NCBI RefSeq assembly: GCF_017745275.1
Contig: NZ_JAGHZS010000001.1
Location: forward strand, 806,001-870,000
Source: Chitinophaga sp.
Lineage (GTDB): Bacteria > Bacteroidota > Bacteroidia > Chitinophagales > Chitinophagaceae
DNA: 64,000 nt
Direction: 5' to 3'
Shown one piece after another: positions 28,784-38,800 of this stretch (position 1 is the first letter of the stretch; each line of letters opens with the position of its first letter). Under the pieces are notes generated by a model. The model saw only the letters and a list, made by a program, of their open reading frames with translations, did no database searches and was not told where the DNA came from. The position numbers and the translations under genes are program-made.

Positions 28784-30040
28784 CTATACCAGGTATCCAA
28801 AGAGCGTATCGTTCTTATTCAGTTCCGTTACCTGGAAATTATATTTTTTGAAATTGGCCATGAGTTTGTCGTAATCCTCCTTGTACTTCAGTTCTATTCC
28901 TACCAAAGCAGGTCCAATTTCTTTATTATGTTTTTGTATGTATTCAAAGCGGGTGATATCGTCGTTAGGGCCGAGGATATGATTCAGGAATTCTTTCAGG
29001 GCACCCGGGCGTTGGGCAAAGCGTACAATAAAGTAGTGCTTTAATCCTTCGTAAAGCAGGGAGCGTTCTTTTATTTCCTGCATGCGGTCAATATCGTTGT
29101 TGCTGCCGCTGACTACGCACACTATTTTTTTTCCTTTTATTTCTTCTGCAAAATCGTCCAGTGCTGCAATAGAGAGGGCGCCGGCAGGTTCTACCACAAT
29201 GGCGTCTTCATTATACAGGCGAAGGATGGTAGAGCATACTTTTCCTTCCGGTACGAGGTGCATTTTTTCCAATACCTCTTTACAGATATCGTAGTTGAGG
29301 GTACCTACTCTTTTCACAGCGGCGCCGTCTACAAAGCGTTCAATTTCGTCGAGGGTAACGGGAGCGCCATTTTCCAGGGCGCGGAGCATGGAGGGGGCAC
29401 CTTCGGGTTCTACGCCAATGATGCGGGTTTTAGGGCTATAGGTTTTAAAGTAAGTGCCTAAGCCGGCTGCGAGTCCGCCGCCACCAACAGGTACAAAGAG
29501 GTAATCGATGCCGGTTTGATCTTCCAGGATTTCCACGGCTACGGTACCTTGTCCTTCTATAATTTTTGGGTTATCGAAGGGAGGGATAAAAGTCATGCCA
29601 TTGGCTTTGGTGAAAGCCTGTGCTTCTGCGGAGCAGTCGTCGAAGGTATCTCCTACGAGAACGATTTCGATGTTATCGCCGCCGAACATATTTACCTGGT
29701 TAACTTTTTGTTTTGGTGTAATCACGGGCATGAATACCACGCCTTTAATGTTCATGGCTTTGCAGGCATAGGCGAAGCCCTGGGCGTGGTTTCCGGCGCT
29801 GGCACAGGTAACGCCTTTAGCCAAGATTTCGGCAGAGAGGCTGCTGATCAGGTTATAAGCGCCTCTTAATTTATAAGAGCGTACAATCTGCATGTCCTCT
29901 CTTTTCAGATATACATCACAGTTATAGCGCCGGGAGAGATTGGCGCTATACATAAGCGGGGTGCGTGTGACCACCGGCTTCAGCTTCACCGCGGCATCGA
30001 GGATATTCAGCGAATTGACACTACTCATTACTTCAGACAT
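28784..30040 (-). CDS. ilvA: Threonine ammonia-lyase (biosynthetic)
   Basis: YLKREDMQIVRSYKLRGAYN, SAGNHAQGFAYA, PVGGGGLAAGLG, C-terminal ACT-like region. Confidence 0.95.
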   Translation of the reverse strand: MSEVMSSVNSLNILDAAVKLKPVVTRTPLMYSANLSRRYNCDVYLKREDMQIVRSYKLRGAYNLISSLSAEILAKGVTCASAGNHAQGFAYACKAMNIKGVVFMPVITPKQKVNQVNMFGGDNIEIVLVGDTFDDCSAEAQAFTKANGMTFIPPFDNPKIIEGQGTVAVEILEDQTGIDYLFVPVGGGGLAAGLGTYFKTYSPKTRIIGVEPEGAPSMLRALENGAPVTLDEIERFVDGAAVKRVGTLNYDICKEVLEKMHLVPEGKVCSTILRLYNEDAIVVEPAGALSIAALDDFAEEIKGKKIVCVVSGSNNDIDRMQEIKERSLLYEGLKHYFIVRFAQRPGALKEFLNHILGPNDDITRFEYIQKHNKEIGPALVGIELKYKEDYDKLMANFKKYNFQVTELNKNDTLFGYLV

Positions 30041-30059
30041 AAAATGTAATTAATACAAA

Positions 30060-30181
30060 TGGCAAAGCATCTTCGGCATTATCGAAATCATGGAACCTGT
30101 ACTCAGTATCAGAAAGAAATGTAATCTTCTGTACTAAATACCAGCACCAATAATTTCAATAATTCGAAAATGCTTTGCCAT
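30060..30181. repeat. Imperfect inverted repeat in the ilvC-ilvA gap
   Basis: ATGGCAAAGCAT...TCGAAAT at left and its inverse ATTTCAATAATTCGAAAATGCTTTGCCAT at right. Confidence 0.8.
30134..30181 (-). promoter_or_regulatory. Possible Ile-rich mini-leader MAKHFRIIEIIGAGI upstream of ilvA
   Basis: 16-codon ORF with 5 ATT Ile codons; 12-bp inverted match (ATGGCAAAGCAT) to the region just before the ilvA start. Confidence 0.45.
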
Positions 30182-30202
30182 TGTAATTTATAATATTAGC
30201 TA

Positions 30203-31249
30203 TTACGCGTTATTAGGACGCAGCTTACGTACAGCCGCACCTGCCTGCCACATTTCGCTTTCGCGCAGTTCTCTCAGTTCTTCGTTCAGTTTTTCACGAT
30301 AGTCAGGAGTGCTGTTGGAAGCGATAGAGCGGGCAGCTTCTTTACCTGCAGCAACGCTGGCATACAGTTCATCGAATACAGGCTGAGTAGCTGTTTTGAA
30401 CTTCTTCCACCAGTCGAGCGCACCACGCTGAGCAGTAGTAGAGCAGTTAGCATACATCCAGTCCATACCGTTTTCTGCTACCAGTGGCATGAGGGATTGA
30501 GTCAGTTCTTCTACTGTTTCGTTGAACGCTTCAGAAGGAGAGTGACCATTTTTGCGCAGTGTTTCGTACTGAGCAGCGAAGATACCCTGGATACAGCCCA
30601 TCAGTGAACCACGTTCGCCGGTGAGGTCGGAGAATACTTCTTTTTTGAAATCTGTTTCAAACAGGTAACCGGAACCAACGCCGATACCCAGTGCTACTAC
30701 GCGTTCTTTAGCGCGGCCGGTAGCATCCTGGAAGATAGCGAAGCTGGAGTTCAGACCCTGACCAGCCAGGAACAGGCGACGCAGAGAAGTACCGGAGCCT
30801 TTTGGAGCAACCAGGATTACGTCTACATCAGCCGGAGGAATGATACCAGTTTGTTCTTTATAAGTGATACCGAAACCATGGGAGAAGTATAATGCTTTAC
30901 CAGGAGTCAGGTATTGCTTTAAGGTAGGCCACAGGGTGATTTGACCAGCATCAGATAACAGGAACTGGATGATAGTACCTTTCTGAGCGGCTTCTTCGAT
31001 ATCGAATAAAGTTTCACCAGGAACCCAGCCATCAGCTACTGCTTTATCCCAGGTTTTAGAATTTTTACGCTGACCTACGATAACGTTAAAGCCATTGTCT
31101 TTCAGGTTAAGCGCCTGACCAGGACCTTGAACGCCGTAGCCAATTACTGCAATCACTTCGTTTTTCAGCACTTCCCTTGCTTTTTCCATAGGGAATTCTT
31201 CTCTGGTTACTACTTGTTCGAGTACCCCTCCAAAATTGATGGTTGCCAT
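30203..31249 (-). CDS. ilvC: Ketol-acid reductoisomerase
   Basis: VIGYGVQGPGQALNLKDNG, VAPKGSGTSLRRLF, DLTGERGSLMGCIQG. Confidence 0.96.
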   Translation of the reverse strand: MATINFGGVLEQVVTREEFPMEKAREVLKNEVIAVIGYGVQGPGQALNLKDNGFNVIVGQRKNSKTWDKAVADGWVPGETLFDIEEAAQKGTIIQFLLSDAGQITLWPTLKQYLTPGKALYFSHGFGITYKEQTGIIPPADVDVILVAPKGSGTSLRRLFLAGQGLNSSFAIFQDATGRAKERVVALGIGVGSGYLFETDFKKEVFSDLTGERGSLMGCIQGIFAAQYETLRKNGHSPSEAFNETVEELTQSLMPLVAENGMDWMYANCSTTAQRGALDWWKKFKTATQPVFDELYASVAAGKEAARSIASNSTPDYREKLNEELRELRESEMWQAGAAVRKLRPNNA

Positions 31250-31261
31250 GTGTAGTTTTTT

Positions 31262-31298
31262 TTAGCTGTTAGCTACTAGCGGTTAGCTATTAGCTGAG
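31262..31298. repeat. Single heptad arm, subfamily A
   Basis: TTAGCTGTTAGCTACTAGCGGTTAGCTATTAGCTGAG, no inverted partner seen. Confidence 0.7.
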
Positions 31299-31357
31299 GA
31301 TTGATTGAATGAATAATGATTTATAATTTATGCTGTTTGCATCTCGTGCGTTACCTG

Positions 31358-31912
31358 TTAGTGAATGCTTTCGGCTTTTTGCTTAATGCTTTCGGCCTGT
31401 TGCAGTTCTTTCAGGTGTTCGTGGAAACGGCGGCTCCATTTCACAATGGCTACACGTCCACTCTTTGAATACTCGATCAAACCATATGGTTCCAGTTGCT
31501 TGATGAAAGCAGTTAATTCTTCCTGGTGACCGGTTTTTTCAATGACAAAATAATCAGCGGTGATGGTCAGAATGCGTGCGTTATTTTCGCGGATCAGTCT
31601 TTCTATATCACCGGTATGTAAAGCTTTGGTAGAGATCTTGTACAAAGCCAGTTCCTGGTACACCACTTCTTCTTCCTCGTGAACGAAGGCGCGGTGTATT
31701 TCGATGAGTCTTTCTATCTGGCCTACCACTTTATCCAGCTTTTCACGTGTAGACATCACCGTGATGATGAATTTATATACGCCGGGGATTTCTGTTTCAG
31801 CAGTGGTTAAACTGGTGATATTGATGCCCCGTCGGGTAAATATAATGGTGATACGGTTGGTTATACCTATACGATCTTCCGTATATACCGTTACTGTATA
31901 TTCTTTTTGCAT
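31358..31912 (-). CDS. ilvN: Acetolactate synthase small subunit
   Basis: ACT domain YTVTVYTEDRIGITNRITIIFTRRGINITSLTTAETEIPGVYKFIITV. Confidence 0.94.
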   Translation of the reverse strand: MQKEYTVTVYTEDRIGITNRITIIFTRRGINITSLTTAETEIPGVYKFIITVMSTREKLDKVVGQIERLIEIHRAFVHEEEEVVYQELALYKISTKALHTGDIERLIRENNARILTITADYFVIEKTGHQEELTAFIKQLEPYGLIEYSKSGRVAIVKWSRRFHEHLKELQQAESIKQKAESIH

Positions 31913-31962
31913 ATACCTGTTGTGAATTACAAATGATCAATATGAATCCTTCCTGCGGGAAA

Positions 31963-33711
31963 CTACTCTAACCGGATGCTGCTCACCGGTGCGCCGGCAG
32001 GTACCATAGGGAATACGTTGTCTTCTTTTTCCACTACTACTTCCAGCAGATAAGCACCTTTGTGTGCCAGCATTTCGTCGATTGCGGCAGATATATTTTC
32101 CCTTGCAGTTACTTTTTGACCGGGGATATAAAATCCTTTGGCAATCTGTACAAAGTCGGGATTGACCATTTCAGTAGAGGAATAGCGTTTGTCGAAGAAC
32201 AGTTGCTGCCATTGTCTTACCATTCCGAGGAAGTTGTTGTTCAGGATCACTATTTTCACACCGATCTGTGACTGGTGAATAGTGCCCAGTTCCTGCAAGG
32301 TCATCTGGAAGCAACCATCGCCGATGATGGCTACCACTTCTTTTTCAGGCGTACCTGTTTTGGCGCCCATTGCCGCTGGCAGGGAGAAGCCCATGGTACC
32401 CATACCACCGGAGGTGATGTTGGTATTAGGGTTCTTAAAGCGATAGTAGCGGGAAGCTACCATCTGGTGCTGACCTACGTCTGTTACCAGTACTGCTTCG
32501 CGGTTGGTTTTTTCTGAGATGAGGCGGATTACTTCTGCCATTTTCAGTTCACCTTCTGTCGGGTACAGTTCTGCCTGTTGAACTTTATCGTATTCTTTTT
32601 TATCGGCATCGCGGAATTCCTGGAGCCATGCGGTGTGATCTGCCTGGTTTACCTGTGGCAACAAAGCTGCCAGGGCTTGTTTGGCATCAGCATGTACGGC
32701 TACATCCGCTTTGATGATTTTATTAATTTCAGCAGCATCGATTTCGATGTGGATTACTTTGGCATTAGGCACATAGCTTTCTACATCACCGGTAACGCGG
32801 TCGTCGAAGCGCATACCTACGGCAATAACTACATCGGCTTCGCCGGTGAGCATATTAGGACCGTAGTTGCCGTGCATACCCAGCAGGCCTACATACATCG
32901 GATGATCTACCGGTACAGCGGAAAGTCCCAGCAGTGTGGATCCTACAGGGATCTGTGCTTTTTCTGCCAGTGCAATCAATTCTTTTTCTGCTCCGGATAA
33001 TAATACACCGTGACCACAGAGAATGAAAGGTTTCTTCGCGCTGTTGATCAGTGCTGCTGCTGCCGTAATCGCTTCCTGGTTTAATTCAGGAACGGGGCGG
33101 TAGCTGCGGATATATTCACATTTCTTATAGGAATATTCGAATTCACCGAATTGTGCATTTTTGGTAATATCTACCAGTACAGGACCTGGGCGGCCGCTGC
33201 GGGCGATATAAAATGCTTTCGCCATGGCAGCAGGAATATCTTCTGCGCGGGTTACCTGTATATTCCATTTAGTGATAGGCATGGTGATACCAATCACGTC
33301 TGTTTCCTGGAAGGCGTCTGTACCCAGTAAGGAAGCGGCCACCTGGCCGGTTACGCATACCATAGGGGTACTATCCATGTAGGCATCTGCCAAACCAGTT
33401 ACCAGGTTGGTAGCGCCGGGACCTGAAGTAGCAAATGCTACTCCTACTCTACCGGAACTGCGTGCATATCCCTGAGCAGCGTGTGTAGCACCCTGCTCAT
33501 GACGGACGAGTATATGACGAACCTGATCCTGGAAATCGTAGAGGGCATCATAAATAGGCATGATCGCCCCGCCGGGATAGCCGAAGATGGTGTCTACTCC
33601 TTCTTCAATGAGGGAGCGGATCACGGCTTCAGACCCTGTAATCACAGGTTTGGCAGTTAACTGCTTATCTGCTATCTCAGGCTTCATCTGTAACACATCC
33701 TTCTGCTGCAT
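31963..33711 (-). CDS. ilvB: Acetolactate synthase large subunit (start uncertain; ORF open to 33747)
   Basis: [72 protein letters not shown]. Confidence 0.95.
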   Translation of the reverse strand: MQQKDVLQMKPEIADKQLTAKPVITGSEAVIRSLIEEGVDTIFGYPGGAIMPIYDALYDFQDQVRHILVRHEQGATHAAQGYARSSGRVGVAFATSGPGATNLVTGLADAYMDSTPMVCVTGQVAASLLGTDAFQETDVIGITMPITKWNIQVTRAEDIPAAMAKAFYIARSGRPGPVLVDITKNAQFGEFEYSYKKCEYIRSYRPVPELNQEAITAAAALINSAKKPFILCGHGVLLSGAEKELIALAEKAQIPVGSTLLGLSAVPVDHPMYVGLLGMHGNYGPNMLTGEADVVIAVGMRFDDRVTGDVESYVPNAKVIHIEIDAAEINKIIKADVAVHADAKQALAALLPQVNQADHTAWLQEFRDADKKEYDKVQQAELYPTEGELKMAEVIRLISEKTNREAVLVTDVGQHQMVASRYYRFKNPNTNITSGGMGTMGFSLPAAMGAKTGTPEKEVVAIIGDGCFQMTLQELGTIHQSQIGVKIVILNNNFLGMVRQWQQLFFDKRYSSTEMVNPDFVQIAKGFYIPGQKVTARENISAAIDEMLAHKGAYLLEVVVEKEDNVFPMVPAGAPVSSIRLE

Positions 33712-35356
33712 TTTTAACAAGTTTTGCGTACTTAAATAAGATTCCATTGGATGCTTTCAATGCAGGCTGGATCCACTGTGCCCTGCGGGCTGCCAGCTCT
33801 TCATCACTGATCTCTACATTGATATAATTTTTGGTGGCATCTATTTCGATAATATCGTTGTCTTTTACGAGAGCGATGTTACCACCTTCAAAAGCTTCGG
33901 GGGTAATATGGCCTACTACAAATCCATGGGTACCACCAGAGAAGCGGCCGTCGGTGATCAGTGCCACGCTTTTTCCTAATCCTACGCCCATGATGGCGCT
34001 GGTAGGTTTCAGCATTTCAGGCATACCAGGTGCGCCTTTAGGGCCTACCTGGCGGATCACTACCACATCACCGGATTTCACTTTACCGGAAGTAATGCCG
34101 GCAATCAGTTCAAATTCGCCGTCGAATACGCGGGCAGGGCCTTTGAAGCGTTCGCCTTCTTTACCGGTGATTTTGGCTACGGAACCTTCAGTAGCGAGGT
34201 TACCATAGAGGATTTGTATGTGTGCGGTTTGTTTCAGCGGATTTTCGAGCGGTACAATGATGTCTTGTGTACCGAAATCGATGTCTGCCACGTCTTCCAG
34301 GTTCTCAGCAATTGTTTTGCCGGTAACGGTCATACAGTGGCCGTGTATATAACCTTTCTTCAGGAGGTATTTCATCACTAATGGAACGCCGCCGATGTTG
34401 TGCAGGTCTTCCATCAGGTATTTACCACTTGGTTTGAGGTCGGCGATCAATGGTGTTTTGTCGCTGATACGCTGGAAATCTTCCAGTTTGATAGGAACGC
34501 CAACTGATTTTGCGATGGCGATGAAATGCAGTACAGCATTGGTACTGCCACCTAAAGCCATGATGATGGTGAGTGCATTTTCGAATGCCTCTTTTGTCAT
34601 GATGTCTCTTGGTTTAATATCTTTTTCGAGGAGCAGGCGGATGTATTTACCTGCAGCGAGGCATTCTTCCTTTTTCTCCTTGCTCAACGCGGGGTTAGAG
34701 GAACTGTAGGGCAGGCTCATACCGAGTGCTTCGATAGCGGAAGACATGGTATTAGCGGTATACATACCACCACAGGCACCTGCACCGGGGCAGGAATTTT
34801 GAACGATGCCTTTAAAGTCGCCTTCATCCAGTTTACCGGCCATTTTCTGACCGAGTGCTTCAAATGCTGAGATGATATTGAGATCCTGGCCTTTGTATTT
34901 TCCGGGAGCGATGGTTCCACCGTATACCATGATAGATGGGCGATTGAGGCGACCCATGGCCATCAGGGAACCGGGCATATTTTTATCGCAGCCTGGTACA
35001 GTAATGAGCGCATCATAATATTGTGCGCCGGCTACTGTTTCAATGGAATCAGCAATCAGATCACGGCTGACGAGGGAATAACGCATACCTGGGGTACCGT
35101 TGCTCATACCATCACTGACGCCAATGGTATGGAAAATAAGTCCGACCAGATCATTTGCCCAGACGCCTTTTTTCACGTCCTGTGCCAGATCATTCAGGTG
35201 CATATTGCAGGTGTTGCCATCGTAGCCCATGCTGACGATGCCTACCTGTGCTTTCTTCAGGTCTTCCTCTGTCAATCCAATTCCGTACAACTGCGCTTGC
35301 GCTGCAGGTTGTGTAGGATCTTGCGTGATCGTTTTGCTATACTTATTTAATTCCAT
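33677..35356 (-). CDS. ilvD: Dihydroxy-acid dehydratase
   Basis: [72 protein letters not shown]. Confidence 0.97.
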   Translation of the reverse strand: MELNKYSKTITQDPTQPAAQAQLYGIGLTEEDLKKAQVGIVSMGYDGNTCNMHLNDLAQDVKKGVWANDLVGLIFHTIGVSDGMSNGTPGMRYSLVSRDLIADSIETVAGAQYYDALITVPGCDKNMPGSLMAMGRLNRPSIMVYGGTIAPGKYKGQDLNIISAFEALGQKMAGKLDEGDFKGIVQNSCPGAGACGGMYTANTMSSAIEALGMSLPYSSSNPALSKEKKEECLAAGKYIRLLLEKDIKPRDIMTKEAFENALTIIMALGGSTNAVLHFIAIAKSVGVPIKLEDFQRISDKTPLIADLKPSGKYLMEDLHNIGGVPLVMKYLLKKGYIHGHCMTVTGKTIAENLEDVADIDFGTQDIIVPLENPLKQTAHIQILYGNLATEGSVAKITGKEGERFKGPARVFDGEFELIAGITSGKVKSGDVVVIRQVGPKGAPGMPEMLKPTSAIMGVGLGKSVALITDGRFSGGTHGFVVGHITPEAFEGGNIALVKDNDIIEIDATKNYINVEISDEELAARRAQWIQPALKASNGILFKYAKLVKNAAEGCVTDEA

Positions 35357-35551
35357 TGCTTGTAGTTATTACCGGAGTTTACCATTTGTTTATAGTAACC
35401 CTATTTTAAAACTTCGCTACTAAATTACCGGGTCGTGTCTTGATATTCAAACCAACAATTTTCAATTTACCGGTATTCAAATCTGCGGTTTCAGCGCTCA
35501 AACCCTTTATGGGAAAGGATTGTAAGTTTTTCGATTTACAGTCTTCAAAGG

Positions 35552-35697
35552 GAGCTGAAAGCAGAAAGCAGAAGGCAAAAAGCGATTGTGTTATCCTGAA
35601 GACCATTTGAGAGGAAGCTTGGGGCAGAAAGCAAAAAGCTATTTAAGACTATATATTCGCTTCAATAGCTTTTTGCTTTCTGCTTTCGGCTTATGCT
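35552..35697. repeat. Compound heptad palindrome, subfamily B, with extra partial left arm
   Basis: AGCTGAAAGCAGAAAGCAGAAGGCAAAAAGCGATTG, then GCAGAAAGCAAAAAGCTATT and inverted AATAGCTTTTTGCTTTCTGCTTTCGGCT. Confidence 0.8.
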
Positions 35698-36611
35698 AAT
35701 TGCGCTTCGCGTTGAAATGCTTTTTCCAATACTCTGGCTTTGTAGGCCTGTTGCAGCAATTTGCCGAGAGATTGTGCCCATGGTTTGCCAAAAGACTGAC
35801 CATCGAGGGAGTCGAGGCCAATGACTTCTGCTGCGGTACCGCAGAAGAATGCAGCGTCAGCTTCTTTGAGTTCAGCGATGGTGAATAATTTTTCTTCCAG
35901 TGGGATATTCAGTTCGTGGCAAAGTTCGATAACAGTGGCGCGGGTGATGCCTGGGAGGATGTTACCGGCAGGGGGAGTATAAATTTTGCCGTCTTTTTCG
36001 AAGAAGATGTTAGCACCAGGGCCTTCTGCAACGTATCCATTCATATCCAGCAGCAGTGCTTCATCGTATCCTTTTTCTTTTGCTTCCTGCGAGGCCAGTA
36101 TGGAGTTTACATAAAGACCTGCCGATTTGGATTCTATTTTGAAAGCTTTTGGATTAGGTCGTTCGTAAGAGGAAGTCATTACGCGCAACAGCTTTTCTCC
36201 CAGGTAAGCTCCCCATTCCCATGCGCAGATCAGGATTTGAGATTCTGATGCGGCTTTCAGTGTCATGTTAGGTGGACAGAAAACCAGGGGTCTGATGTAG
36301 GCTTCTTCCATGTTGTTCATCTCCAGTACTTTGTAACAGGCAGCGATCAATGCTTCGTTATCAAACTTGTACGGGATGTGGATCAGTTCACAAGAACGCT
36401 TCAGGCGATCAAAGTGTTCTTTTGCTTTAAAGATTTTTACTTCGCCACTGGCCGTTTTGTAGGCGCGGATGCCTTCAAATACTGCATACCCATAGTGGAG
36501 TGACTGGCCATACAGGTCAGTGGTCGCTGCGTTTGCTTTGGTGTACTCACCGTTGATGTAAAGAAAAGTGTTGTCGTTGTAATAGCTATACATAAAATTG
36601 AAATTATACAA
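35691..36611 (-). CDS. ilvE: Branched-chain amino acid aminotransferase (start may be MYSYYN, 18 nt in)
   Basis: LHYGYAVFEGIRAYKT, YIRPLVF, GYDEALLLDMNGYVAEGPGANIFF. Confidence 0.94.
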   Translation of the reverse strand: MYNFNFMYSYYNDNTFLYINGEYTKANAATTDLYGQSLHYGYAVFEGIRAYKTASGEVKIFKAKEHFDRLKRSCELIHIPYKFDNEALIAACYKVLEMNNMEEAYIRPLVFCPPNMTLKAASESQILICAWEWGAYLGEKLLRVMTSSYERPNPKAFKIESKSAGLYVNSILASQEAKEKGYDEALLLDMNGYVAEGPGANIFFEKDGKIYTPPAGNILPGITRATVIELCHELNIPLEEKLFTIAELKEADAAFFCGTAAEVIGLDSLDGQSFGKPWAQSLGKLLQQAYKARVLEKAFQREAQLA

Positions 36612-36625
36612 GGAATATACAGTCC

Positions 36626-36657
36626 AAAAAAAAGCCTTCCTCTTTGCGGAGGAAGGC
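36626..36657 (-). terminator. Attenuator terminator of the ilv operon
   Basis: Minus strand GCCTTCCTC-CGCAAA-GAGGAAGGC-TTTTTTTT, 9-bp perfect stem plus 8 T. Confidence 0.92.
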
Positions 36658-36687
36658 GTTATATTTTGTGATTATATGCACGTTTAC

Positions 36688-36804
36688 CTATCCTCCATAC
36701 TGGTGGCTAATAATGACAACGACGATAATCACGACCTTCGTGATAGCCCAATTGAGCTGAGGTACGATGTGATTAAGTTTTATATTGTCTTTATTTACCC
36801 ACAT
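36688..36804 (-). CDS. ilv leader peptide MWVNKDNIKLNHIVPQLNWAITKVVIIVVVIISHQYGG
   Basis: VVIIVVVII run; GGAGGATAGG at its stop can pair with CCTTCCTCC of the terminator 5' arm; promoter lies within the longer ORF-track frame. Confidence 0.88.
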   Translation of the reverse strand: MWVNKDNIKLNHIVPQLNWAITKVVIIVVVIISHQYGG

Positions 36805-36833
36805 GGGAGGACTTATTTTCTTTAGCGTTTCTA

Positions 36834-36864
36834 CAAAAGTATTTGTGAAAAAAATAAAAAACAA
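36834..36864 (-). promoter_or_regulatory. Bacteroidota-type promoter of the ilv operon
   Basis: Minus strand TTG-N20-TACTTTTG just upstream of the leader ATG at 36804. Confidence 0.65.
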
Positions 36865-37106
36865 TAACCTCCCCAATATTTCGTAAAAAATTAATCACAT
36901 TAAGTGTTTTTGAAAATATTTAAAAAAAGAGGTCGATAGTTAGGTTATTTCTAAATAAACCAACAGATCCTTATAATTTAATCTACTGATTTTGTGTACA
37001 AAAGACGCGGATCAGCCACTTTGGGAGCAGGTGCGCACGGGTTGCAGGAAACAGCAGGCGCCAAAAAATAGCTTACATTGATTGACAAATGATTAATACC
37101 CTCATT

Positions 37107-37607
37107 ATGAAACCTATTTTCGTATTACTGGCCCTGGGACTATTCCTTCATAGTGCTGCCCAGCAAACCCCTCCCAGGTTACCTTCCAGCCTGGTACATT
37201 TTTTTACAGGCACCTGGAAGGGAGCAGGCACCTTTGCCAATGGCAAGCCCATCGCAGCTACGGCCACTTTTACTTTATCGCTCGACAGTTGCTGGCTGCA
37301 ATATGAACATGTGGATATACCTCCCAATGTATATAAAGCACATGCTTTATGGGGTGCAGGAAACGATGGTTCTTTACTGGCATATATCTTTGATAACTTC
37401 GGCGGACACCGGCAGTTTACCGGTAATTATACCAATGATGCGCTGGTATTGGTGAGCGCACAAATATACCCGGGCAATAAGAAAGTTTATCAGCAATTTG
37501 TTTACAGGAAGCTGTCGGCTGCCAGCTTTAAGATGTCATATGAGATGAGTACAGACAGCGTCCAATGGCGTATGGGCGATACATTGATATTCCACCGTGC
37601 AGGTTAG
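37107..37607 (+). CDS. Hypothetical secreted protein (lipocalin-like/DUF1579-type style)
   Basis: Signal peptide; FFTGTWKGAGTFANGKPIAATATF. Confidence 0.65.
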   Translation: MKPIFVLLALGLFLHSAAQQTPPRLPSSLVHFFTGTWKGAGTFANGKPIAATATFTLSLDSCWLQYEHVDIPPNVYKAHALWGAGNDGSLLAYIFDNFGGHRQFTGNYTNDALVLVSAQIYPGNKKVYQQFVYRKLSAASFKMSYEMSTDSVQWRMGDTLIFHRAG

Positions 37608-37630
37608 ATTTGCCATACAGCAAAAAAAAT

Positions 37631-37655
37631 CCCGGTGCAGGAAGCACCGGGATCA
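37631..37655. terminator. Hairpin between convergent genes
   Basis: ATCCCGGTGCAGGAAGCACCGGGAT. Confidence 0.75.
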
Positions 37656-37702
37656 AATGATTTCATTTCATTTACTGTTCACGTTCTAAAAAATGATTTC
37701 AT

Positions 37703-38800
37703 TTACTGTTCACTTGTTACGCTTACCAGCAGGCATTTGTCGATGATTTCCTGCAGTACCGTTTCTTTTTCCATCAACCGTTGTAAAAGTACCAATTGGT
37801 TTTTAGCACGGTTGTAATTGTGTGTCGGATACTTGATGGGATAGTATACATCACCGTTTAAGTAGTCAGTGAGGAACCTGATTCCCTGCATGTAGATCAT
37901 GAACTTCCCGGCAAAGAACAGTTGTTCTTTTTCTACTTTGGTTAAAGTACCGCCAATCTCTGCGAGATACCCCTGCATAAGGGCTTCGTAGTATTCTTCG
38001 CGGATAACGATCTGGCTGAAATCTATTTCTTCTTCAGAAACGGGGCAAACATAGGTACGTACCATGTCCCCAAGATCTGAGATGATTTTTCCGGGCATCA
38101 GGGTATCCAGGTCGCAAACACATATACCTTCATAAGTATCCTTGTTCAGCAATACGTTATTGATTTTGGTATCGTGGTGCATCAGATGGTCCCTGAATTC
38201 GGGATTTGTTTTCAGTTGTTCATACGTTACAGCGATGTCAGAATAGCGGAGGAATTCTTCAATCATCTCTTCTGCTGCAGCTTTCCTGTCTTCCTTAGCT
38301 GTACGGATAGCTTCCTGGAAGGCGCTGTACCGTAAGGTCAGGTTGTGAAAGTTTGGAATAGAAGCTTTAAACGGCTTCAGGTCAATTCCCGAAAGGTAAC
38401 TGGCAAGGCGGCCAAATTGTCTGGCTGCTTCAAATGCCTGCTTTGGGTTGTCGGCCTGGTCTACCGTTACGGAATCCGCAATAAAAGGGATCATTCTCCA
38501 GTATTCGTTGTCAATTACAAAGAGCTCTTCCCCGTTAACCGTGGGGATCGGCGTAATAAACAGATAGCCGGGATGATGTGCTGCCAGGTAATCTGCTGCC
38601 ATTCTTTGATTGGCGGCGATCACTCCTGGTTCCTTAAACACGTTTACATTGATTTTTTGTAAAACGTATCTACTGCCGTCCTGCTTTTTTTCCAGCAAAA
38701 AAGTGTTGTTGATGTGTCCTGATCCAAATTTTCGGACATTTAATCCTTCAGGCTCAAGTCCGAAAGCCTGAAGGATCTTCGTGTTTGGCTTTATTTCCAT
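37703..38800 (-). CDS. APH-family phosphotransferase, N-acetylhexosamine 1-kinase-like
   Basis: FGSGHINNTFLLE, HHDTKINNVLLNKDTYEGICVCDLDTLMPGKIISDLGDMVRT; start trimmed to MEIKPNTK. Confidence 0.8.
   Translation of the reverse strand: MEIKPNTKILQAFGLEPEGLNVRKFGSGHINNTFLLEKKQDGSRYVLQKINVNVFKEPGVIAANQRMAADYLAAHHPGYLFITPIPTVNGEELFVIDNEYWRMIPFIADSVTVDQADNPKQAFEAARQFGRLASYLSGIDLKPFKASIPNFHNLTLRYSAFQEAIRTAKEDRKAAAEEMIEEFLRYSDIAVTYEQLKTNPEFRDHLMHHDTKINNVLLNKDTYEGICVCDLDTLMPGKIISDLGDMVRTYVCPVSEEEIDFSQIVIREEYYEALMQGYLAEIGGTLTKVEKEQLFFAGKFMIYMQGIRFLTDYLNGDVYYPIKYPTHNYNRAKNQLVLLQRLMEKETVLQEIIDKCLLVSVTSEQ

Noticed and set aside
36688-36876. 62-aa ORF MGRLLFFIFFTNTF... listed in the ORF track
   Set aside because: The likely promoter (36834-36864) lies within its 5' part; only the segment from ATG 36804 fits a leader peptide
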